Shown here one piece after another: positions 57,895 through 64,000 of a stretch of 64,000 nt of DNA. The stretch's first letter is position 1, and each line of letters opens with the position of its first letter. The notes under the pieces are model-generated. The model worked only from the letters and a program-made list of their open reading frames with translations. It ran no database searches and had not been told where the DNA came from. The stretch is from Acanthosepion lycidas (lineage: Eukaryota > Mollusca > Cephalopoda > Sepiida > Sepiidae): the NCBI GenBank assembly GCA_963932145.1, contig OZ010581.1:86945412-87009411 (forward strand). The letters are read 5' to 3'. The translations under genes and the position numbers were made by a program.

Positions 57895-58709
57895 ATTGAG
57901 AAACGTGGAGACTACTTGCGGGTTTTTTTAAATTATCGCCAGAAAAGGAGTTTGGTGGTGGGGGGTAAGAAATTATATAAAAAACAATCCTGGATGTACC
58001 AGTAAATAAAAAGAAAGAGAAACAAAGACAAAACTTTTTGAAAGATAAATAAACTGGAAAAAAAGACAAACAAAAATTAAACAGGAGAAAAAAAAAAAAA
58101 AAAAAAAAAAAATCTAAATGGCGCCCAAAGGCAGCCGAAAAAAAACAGAAACTCCTTTTTTTTTATTTTAAATTCAAATCACTGTACAAAAAGAAAAAGA
58201 AAAAGTCTGGTTTATAACCAGAAAAATAAAGGTTTGCGGCCGAAGCCGCTAAAGAAAATAAAAAGCAAAACAAAAAACAAACTGGTTAAACCAAAAAGAC
58301 GAAAAAAATGCGACCGAAGTCGCTAATAAAAAGGGCAAAAATAAGTTTTCTTTTTCTTTTTTTCAAATACTGTTCTTTTTTTTTTTTACAGAAAACAACT
58401 AGAAAAAAATAAACAATAAAAAAGAAATCGTCCGGTAAGACTTTGTCAAACCGGACTAAAATAAAAAAATAAAAAAATTATGAGGGCCGAAGCCCCAAAA
58501 ATAAAACAAACAAAAAGAAATAGAAGAATAAAATCAAAAAAAAATAAAACTTAAAGAATAAACTTATCAGAAAAATCCTCAGAAGATCGTCAAAAAAAGT
58601 TCTTTAAGCACTGAAATGAAAAATCGTTAGAAGGAAAAAAAAAGGTTCGTCGTTAGTCCAAAAATTCCAAGCAAACGGTCAAAAAACAAGGTCTAAACCA
58701 CTCTCCGTT
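57895..58709 (-). promoter_or_regulatory. LINE 5' UTR with repeated hairpin modules
   Basis: An A/T-tract-rich leader of about 815 bases. Three hairpin pairs recur: 58206-58222 with 58236-58249, 58283-58293 with 58310-58323, and 58430-58456 with 58484-58495. In the RNA sense the second hairpin of each pair is a GC stem closed by C(UUCG)G. Stem sequences differ between copies while pairing is kept. Modular 5' UTRs often hold the internal promoter of LINEs, but promoter activity here is inference. Confidence 0.7.
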
Positions 58710-58802
58710 AAGGAAGCGTTCGACCTCTGTTCCAGTTGGTGTCCGTTTATCATATGAGCTACCTGCTCATATGCAAATTATACTAATTTGCATATCACTA
58801 CA
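58710..58802 (-). repeat. 5' LTR of gypsy element 1, outer portion
   Basis: It continues the LTR from the target AAGGAAGCGTTC to the end TATCACTACA, followed by AATAC. It matches the uninterrupted LTR at 47607-47720, with about three differences outside the target. Confidence 0.92.
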
Positions 58803-58807
58803 AATAC

Positions 58808-59295
58808 TAATACCCAGTATTCTGGATGTTTTATATATCTAAGTTGATAGTACCTCTATCGGATGAAAAACTGGCGTAACATAATCTTCATACTCCAGAA
58901 TTAGCATTAAAAATACTCAGATAAACCTTGTCGTCCAATTCGGAAAGCGAGCGAGGATTTAAAGTGCGTATGACGCATAAAAGAAATCCTGAATACGATT
59001 ACGAGTTTCTCTTGCTACACGTAATTATTTATTGTTTACATCGTGTTTTAGTCTCTGATATTTCTTTTTTTAAATTCTGGACTCTATCGGATGAAAATGA
59101 TTTCAAAAAGTATGCCGGGAGGCGAAAAAGAGGTGAAAGAAAAATAATCAGAGGATGTCAATTGATTAGAATAGCAAATATGTTTAAAAATGTGAGCAGA
59201 AAAGTGTTTGGGAAATAATGAGATAAGAATGCCACGTTTATTTTTCGTGCAATCTAATTCTTCCCTGAGACATATATTAGCTTATGCATTTACCT
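58808..59295. other. Non-coding stretch, nothing recognised
   Basis: A 96-codon frame (58928-59218) has no recognisable domain. No other signal. Confidence 0.5.
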
Positions 59296-59299
59296 CATC

Positions 59300-59500
59300 T
59301 TTACAGTACATAGCTCTAAGATTACATAGGTATAGACCCAGGACACTTAGGCGTGATGTAATGGTTAGCAAGCTTGTCTTGCTAGATCAATTACAACTGG
59401 ATAGTGAAATCGATCCTCACAGGGTGCCCAATACATTAGGACTTGTGGCATATCTAAGCTACGCTGAGAAAATCACTGTATATAGGTGTAAACCAGACAG
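59300..59500 (+). mobile_element. tRNA-derived SINE, family 3
   Basis: The tRNA-like head carries GTAATGGTTAGCAAGCTTGT and the B-box-like AATCGATCCTC. The body contains TCTAAGCTACGCTGAGAAAA. All are shared with the minus-strand copy at 63745-63945. A 122-codon frame runs across this SINE and is therefore not accepted as a gene. Confidence 0.8.
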
Positions 59501-59504
59501 AATT

Positions 59505-59936
59505 TTACATATGTATGGATTCGATTTTTGCAGAGAGAAATATATGACATTAAATATTGTCAAGGTAACATCATGACAATAAAACTAAAACCGACATAAT
59601 AGGATTTTGTTTAAGAGCATTTAAAATATGTAGTAGCACTATCTAGATAAGAACTTAAATACATTGAAAATACATTCAAATCGCTATAACAATTTCGTAC
59701 AAATCACAAAAAGCTCTAAATATACATATAAATTGTAAACGTAAAATAAAACAATCAATCACATCAATGATAAACACGAGAAGGTTTTTCTGAAGATTCT
59801 ATATATCTGTCTGTACCAAATTAGACTAAAAAAATTGCTGATAAACTAAATAGTTTGGAATTAAAAACATCCTAACCACATTTACCGTAAAAGGACAGTA
59901 AAGAAAATTTAATATTATTCAAATACTGATACACTG
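59505..59936. other. AT-rich, nothing recognised
   Basis: No coding or structural signal seen. Confidence 0.5.

Positions 59937-60014
<78 letters not shown>
59937..60014. repeat. (CA)n(TA)n microsatellite
   Basis: A CA run followed by a TA run. The overlapping frame is a repeat translation. Confidence 0.95.
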
Positions 60015-60018
<4 letters not shown>

Positions 60019-60835
60019 CCTTGTAGTAAATGTTGTAAAATTTATATCGGTGAAATACAACTAGGTTTTAAAAATGTACAATACACAAGACATCTTTTCG
60101 AATTTTAAATGCCAAAACGTTTAAATTTATTCCACATAAATCTCGAAGAATGAGCGAATCATCTATGATATCACGATTCAATCTAATTAATCAAAATTCT
60201 TCTATATGCTGTGTCTCTTCAGAACATAGGTCGTCATGACACTCCACATTTTCTGGACTTTTGAATCTCGTAGTAAGATTTACTTTTTTGCTATCTCTCA
60301 TAATCCCTGTTCTGACAACCGTTTACACAAGCTTGTTAAGTAGGTTATTTGCAGCTTTCCTGCCGCTCTTGATTGCAATATATACTGTGAGTGTCAAATT
60401 CTTCAGTCTCCTTTCCTCATTATGAAACTTAGAAATTTCAATTGTCTCTTTCGGATTCGAAACATAAGCTTTTATAATAAGCTTTTCTGGTTAACATAAT
60501 CCTTAAAGTTATATTAAAATAGATACTGGTTATACATCTTAAAATATTGTATTACATTTTTTATTTAATTCTATATTTTCCTTAACACCAAAATATTATT
60601 TTAAATTATAAATCAGATGTATTCACTATTTTTTCATACCATACATCTTATTTTCCTACATCAAGCCATTATAATTTACACTCATAAATCACATGGGTAG
60701 GTCAGATATTTATTTTATTCACTGTTAACTGAACTCAAACACATTGGCAATACGTTTTAGGCTAATGTAGTAAGGTTAGGGATTTTACTTTCTGTATCTG
60801 ATAGACTTTGAGAAAGGAGAGAATGATATTGTGAT
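60015..60835. other. Non-coding, nothing recognised
   Basis: AT-rich sequence without a recognised gene. Confidence 0.5.
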
Positions 60836-60837
60836 TT

Positions 60838-60910
60838 AATCTATCTATCTATCTATCTATCTATCTATACACACACACATATATATATACATACATACAT
60901 ATATATATAC

Positions 60911-60975
<65 letters not shown>
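60838..60975. repeat. TCTA, CA, TACA and (TA)n compound microsatellite
   Basis: Successive tetranucleotide and dinucleotide tracts ending in a long TA run. Confidence 0.95.
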
Positions 60976-60979
<4 letters not shown>

Positions 60980-61985
60980 GTAGTGGACCAATGACATTAG
61001 TGATTTTAGAACAATATTTTAGCCAGAGTTATCTAATGTTATAAAATCACTATTTCACATTTTACATCGGATATAAAGTATTAAAAAGAGTGAAACCTTA
61101 AATACACGCCATTAATGTTGAACTGATTTCAAACACGGTCTGATATACATGACTGAAAAGGTGTTAGTATTTAATTTAGAGAGGCTAATAATAATCTCGG
61201 CTTTAAAAGGCTGGCTTATTGCATACTTCAAAGTAGCAACTCTATTTTATGGCATCCAATGCAGTTTAGATCCTCCACTTTCGATTAAATTATTAGTCTA
61301 GCAATCCGATTGCAAGGTCCATATTTCATTAGTAATCAGGCCTTTTATGTCTCTGATTATTATTAGATGAGAAATAACCTTTCGGGAGACACTAACCAAA
61401 TTGACTGTTCAGATAGGACATTACTTGGGCTTCGTCAAGTGAAAATTATTTGCTAACAAAGATCACTCTAATTATAACTGGGACCAAGATAGTTTCAACG
61501 CCTTTTGTTCTTCGAGAGACAAGACCAATATGTGTATAGGCCTGGGTGAGTTGCTTAGCTAGTAAAGCCATTGCAACTTCAAACGGCATGGTCAGGGTTA
61601 GAAGCTGGAGCATGAAATAATTTTTTCACACAAAAAGCAGTTTTATTGCAAAATCTGCTAACGCTGAATTTTTTATATATCAAGATGGCGAGTTTTCTAA
61701 TTTCAGTAACATTGGGCATTCAGTCAGTTTTAACATAAAATCCCTGAAAATTAAGTGATAGTAGTCATATGAATGCATATATCAACATTTTCTAAATGGG
61801 CTGATAAATTTCCATGGAATTGGACTCTTTCACCACAATGAATCTTATCGTAACATGTGTCACCATCTACAGGTCAGTTATAGATCTGGTGTGAGTGTTA
61901 CTATGTTATAAGCAATATTCGAAAGAGAAAGTGAATGTCTTATCAATATCTGCCGTGGATAAATATTTAAGATCTAAGGTTTGAA
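60976..61985. other. No recognised gene
   Basis: No coding signal. Part may belong to the decayed transposon that follows. Confidence 0.45.
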
Positions 61986-61989
61986 ACTT

Positions 61990-62890
61990 AATTTTTCTTT
62001 AAAACTGATTTTAACACAGGAAACATGTTCTATCAAAAAAACTTGCTGTCAACAGTCAAATGCTCTTGTCTATTGGTTTCCGGTAGTCAGAAGCATTCAC
62101 ATGCCCTAATCAGATTATCAATTTTGAACATAGCCATGAGTGATTTTATGGTGTTACCGTATATGTAGTAGTCTAGTGGATTTATGTCTGGTGAGCTAGA
62201 AATCCATGTACTTTAAGAGAACTTGATCATGGATATTGTCACGCACCCATGCTTGAGTTGTCTTAGCGTTATGAGACGGTGCAGAAATTTGTAGGAAGAT
62301 GTACATTCTTCCATTGTGTACACTGACTATCCAGAGTTACACAAATCTCTCTAAAAAAACCTTAGCAGTATTAACTCTTAGCTTTAAGGAAAGAAGTGAG
62401 GATGCATGGCATCTCGATCGTTGCTGATTACTCCTAGAAGCATTAGATTTGCTGAGGACTTAGTAAATATGCCCCTCAATCGCATCTCTGAATAACCATT
62501 TATCGTTCCTTCGGTGTACCTTTTGGTATTGATCAACGTTTTACTTATCGGAGAAAATTCAAAGCATTCCAACCAGGTTTTTATCTTCACTTCACATGGG
62601 TCAAACAATTTTCTCTTGTCTCTTTCGAAATAAACAGTTTTCTCAGCATCACAAAGAAATTGAACTAGATGTCCTTATTTACAGCTCTTCTAATAATGCA
62701 CTCTGATAACTTGAAGTCCTTTACAGTGGCTCTCATTGACTTTCCGGGCATCGACTGTTTTCTGGACCTTTCTTACGAAGTTAGATATGCTGATAATATT
62801 AGGACCATTATTATGTTTTGCATTTAGCTGCTTCTGTTGGATCCCTATTAACAACTTCCAGTTCCTTTCAAAGTTTGATAACTGGAGATC
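61990..62890 (-). pseudogene. mariner-type transposase remnant
   Basis: Minus-strand pieces include FVRKVQKTVDARKVNES (HTH side, about 62780) and KTVYFERDKRKLFD near 62620. Then come NLMLLGVISNDRDAMHPHFF (about 62450), LRVNTAKVFLERFV and SVHNGRMYIFLQISAPSHNA, where QQDSAPSHKA is usual. KTTQAWVRDNIHD and SPDINPLDYYIYG (about 62190) follow, then LIRAC. The NPLDY ending marks the mariner group. The second catalytic aspartate is replaced and several stops and shifts occur. No inverted repeats were found. Confidence 0.8.
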
Positions 62891-63444
62891 GGGCTACTTT
62901 CAGGAAACTAACGTCGCCGTCTCAGTATGTTATCCTTTTAAATCAACGATTGCAACTAAATTTTCATTTGCAGTCAACTTGATGCATGCTATTTATCTAA
63001 ATAGAATGTAATAAAATCTTCTAAGACAGATGTGTCCACAAACTAACGCACCCTACATACAGACACACACAGATATATAAAAAGAATGTATAAATATAAA
63101 AAATGACTTAATATATATTAAATTAATTGCACCTTTATTGAAATTAAAATAACTGATCCAAGTGCAACTTTCGGATAATAAGTGCGACATTACTGTAATT
63201 ATTGAACAATATAGTTCATGCCACTTTGACGGAAAATTTACCAGTAAAAAAGAATTCTCTTATCACTACATTTGTACATAAACGCAGAACTTTAACCTTA
63301 AAATTTAAATTCAAACAGAGCGTTGCGACTGCCCGTTCCAAAACTATAACATACATTTCTCATAGCATTTTTCCGATTACAACCTTGTTTTCGTTTGTCC
63401 ACTTATTACTAAGAATATAAACAAGAACACAATCTATTTCATAC

Positions 63445-63476
63445 CTGAGGATGTCTGTAGGAACAGACGAAAGCTT
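63445..63476 (+). ncRNA. Hammerhead-like hairpin (weak candidate)
   Basis: CTGAGGA, a spare T, a perfect 6-bp stem GTCTGT/ACAGAC with loop AGGA, then GAAAGCTTGTAA. It resembles the hairpin at 24930-24968. The extra base before stem II argues against an active hammerhead, and no neighbouring Penelope-like coding was recognised. Confidence 0.22.
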
Positions 63477-63644
63477 GTAAAATAAAAAGATCTAATGCAA
63501 CGGAAATTTATAAAACAGGATCTTTTCATTCATAAACAGATTCGGGGTTTTTGTATATTATTGAATTGTTCACGAAGATGGATTTCTCGCCATTTAACCA
63601 TTAACCTTTGTATTTGTTTTATGTATGAATAATTCATGAATTTG

Positions 63645-63648
<4 letters not shown>

Positions 63649-63691
<43 letters not shown>
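63649..63691. repeat. (TA)n microsatellite
   Basis: A pure TA run. Confidence 0.95.
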
Positions 63692-63693
<2 letters not shown>

Positions 63694-63744
63694 AATTGCT
63701 TTTTTTAAGTTATGTTCTATTCATGGGAGAAAAGTGATCAATAT

Positions 63745-63945
63745 CAAGGAGAGCACGTATGGTGATTTTCTAAGCGTAGCTTAGATGTAGCTCAAGGATG
63801 ATAATATGGACCAACAATAAGGATACAACCCGCTACTCAGTCGTAATTGATTTTGCGAGACATGCCCGAAAGTGTCGACTCATAACTCAATCGTAATTGA
63901 TCTAGTGAGACAAGTTTGCTAACCATTACACTACGTCGAAGTGCC
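63745..63945 (-). mobile_element. tRNA-derived SINE, family 3, with internal duplication
   Basis: The minus strand shows GTAATGGTTAGCAAACTTGT, then two similar segments (CTAGATCAATTACGATTGAG and AAAATCAATTACGACTGAGT), then TCTAAGCTACGCTTAGAAAA. The copy at 59300-59500 has a single such segment, so part of the head region seems duplicated here. Confidence 0.78.
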
Positions 63946-64000
63946 CAAATGTCGGCGCGTTTGTAAAATTGAGAAATATGGACATTAAATATTTAATGAT

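Larger units (their letters stand above)
51636..58709 (-). mobile_element. Full-length Tx1-like (L1/Tx1 group) LINE
   Basis: About 7.1 kb with a 5' UTR, two uninterrupted frames and a 3' UTR of about 760 bp. GC content is far higher than the surroundings through the coding part. The element is flanked by the 12-bp target AAG(T/G)AAGCGTTC and lies inside the 5' LTR of gypsy element 1. The 3' end is AT-rich (AAATAAATA) without a true poly(A) tail. Intact frames and clean junctions suggest a young, possibly still mobile copy. Tx1-group LINEs are known for target-specific insertion. Confidence 0.9.
47607..58802 (-). mobile_element. Ty3/gypsy element 1, split by LINE insertions
   Basis: A minus-strand gypsy fossil flanked by a perfect 5-bp target duplication AATAC (47602-47606 and 58803-58807). 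Without the inserted LINE sequence it is about 4 kb, with very short LTRs of 114 bp. Its LTR halves differ by about 4 bases, so it is younger than element 2. Gag and pol are readable but broken several times. Its 5' LTR (right side in this window) is interrupted at 51553-58709 by one truncated and one full-length LINE. The gag zinc-finger type resembles that of mag-like metazoan gypsy elements, as far as can be judged by eye. Confidence 0.93.

Noticed and set aside
56228-57931. Plus-strand frames opposite LINE ORF1
   Set aside because: They are shadows of the 675-codon minus-strand frame.
59208-59576. 122-codon frame that looks protein-like
   Set aside because: It runs across a tRNA-derived SINE (59300-59500) whose other copy at 63745-63945 shares the nucleotide sequence, so the frame is incidental.
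1-64000. CRISPR arrays, bacterial operons, tRNA or rRNA genes
   Set aside because: No spaced direct-repeat array or operon is present. The tRNA-like sequences are decayed SINE heads, and no rRNA signature was seen. The composition and elements are those of an animal genome.

Overview
The window looks like an intergenic, transposon-packed stretch of an animal genome, most probably a cephalopod mollusc such as an octopus. This rests on several things: an AT-rich background, many long (TA)n and (CA)n tracts, tRNA-headed SINEs, LINE, Penelope-like and Tc1/mariner proteins of types I associate with cephalopods, and short-LTR Ty3/gypsy elements. The species is inferred. No host gene with a recognisable product was found on either strand. 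Almost every open frame longer than about 100 codons belongs to a mobile element or is a shadow or low-complexity translation.

Layout. 1-12.6 kb: a Helitron-like 3' end, a head-to-head SINE pair, a dead mariner, a 36-bp minisatellite, and the C-terminal part of a LINE with a restriction-like endonuclease. 12.8-19.1 kb: an old LINE split by a nearly complete but broken gypsy element (13801-18767, target duplication CTTGA). 20.6-22.0 kb: a SINE and a dead Tc1. 24.1-29 kb: an unrecognised 141-codon frame, microsatellites, a Penelope-like element, and a partial gypsy of the same family as the 14-kb one, whose LTR holds a GC-rich insert. 29.6-32 kb: a non-coding element of about 1.9 kb with 85-bp terminal inverted repeats, then a perfect 46-bp palindrome. 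33.5-44 kb: a SINE, a Tc1 with both ends, a Penelope-like element with a GIY-YIG-like tail, a gypsy gag scrap, more mariner/Tc1 remnants, and a partial relative of the 30-kb element. 44.5-46.3 kb: a LINE remnant between two TA tracts. 47.6-58.8 kb: a minus-strand gypsy element (TSD AATAC, 114-bp LTRs) whose 5' LTR is split by a GC-rich, apparently full-length Tx1-like LINE. 59-64 kb: two copies of another SINE family and a dead mariner.

The most interesting system is the Tx1-like LINE at 51.6-58.7 kb. Both of its frames (675 and 1152 codons) are open. It appears to have inserted at the same 12-bp LTR site as a second, 5'-truncated relative, giving target-LINE-target-LINE-target in tandem. Its 5' UTR carries three repeated UUCG-tetraloop hairpin modules. 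A 3' box (GGCCTTGTGCYAC) is shared by both of these insertions and by a third GC-rich insert lying in a different gypsy LTR. This suggests a site-specific LINE group that lands in LTRs.
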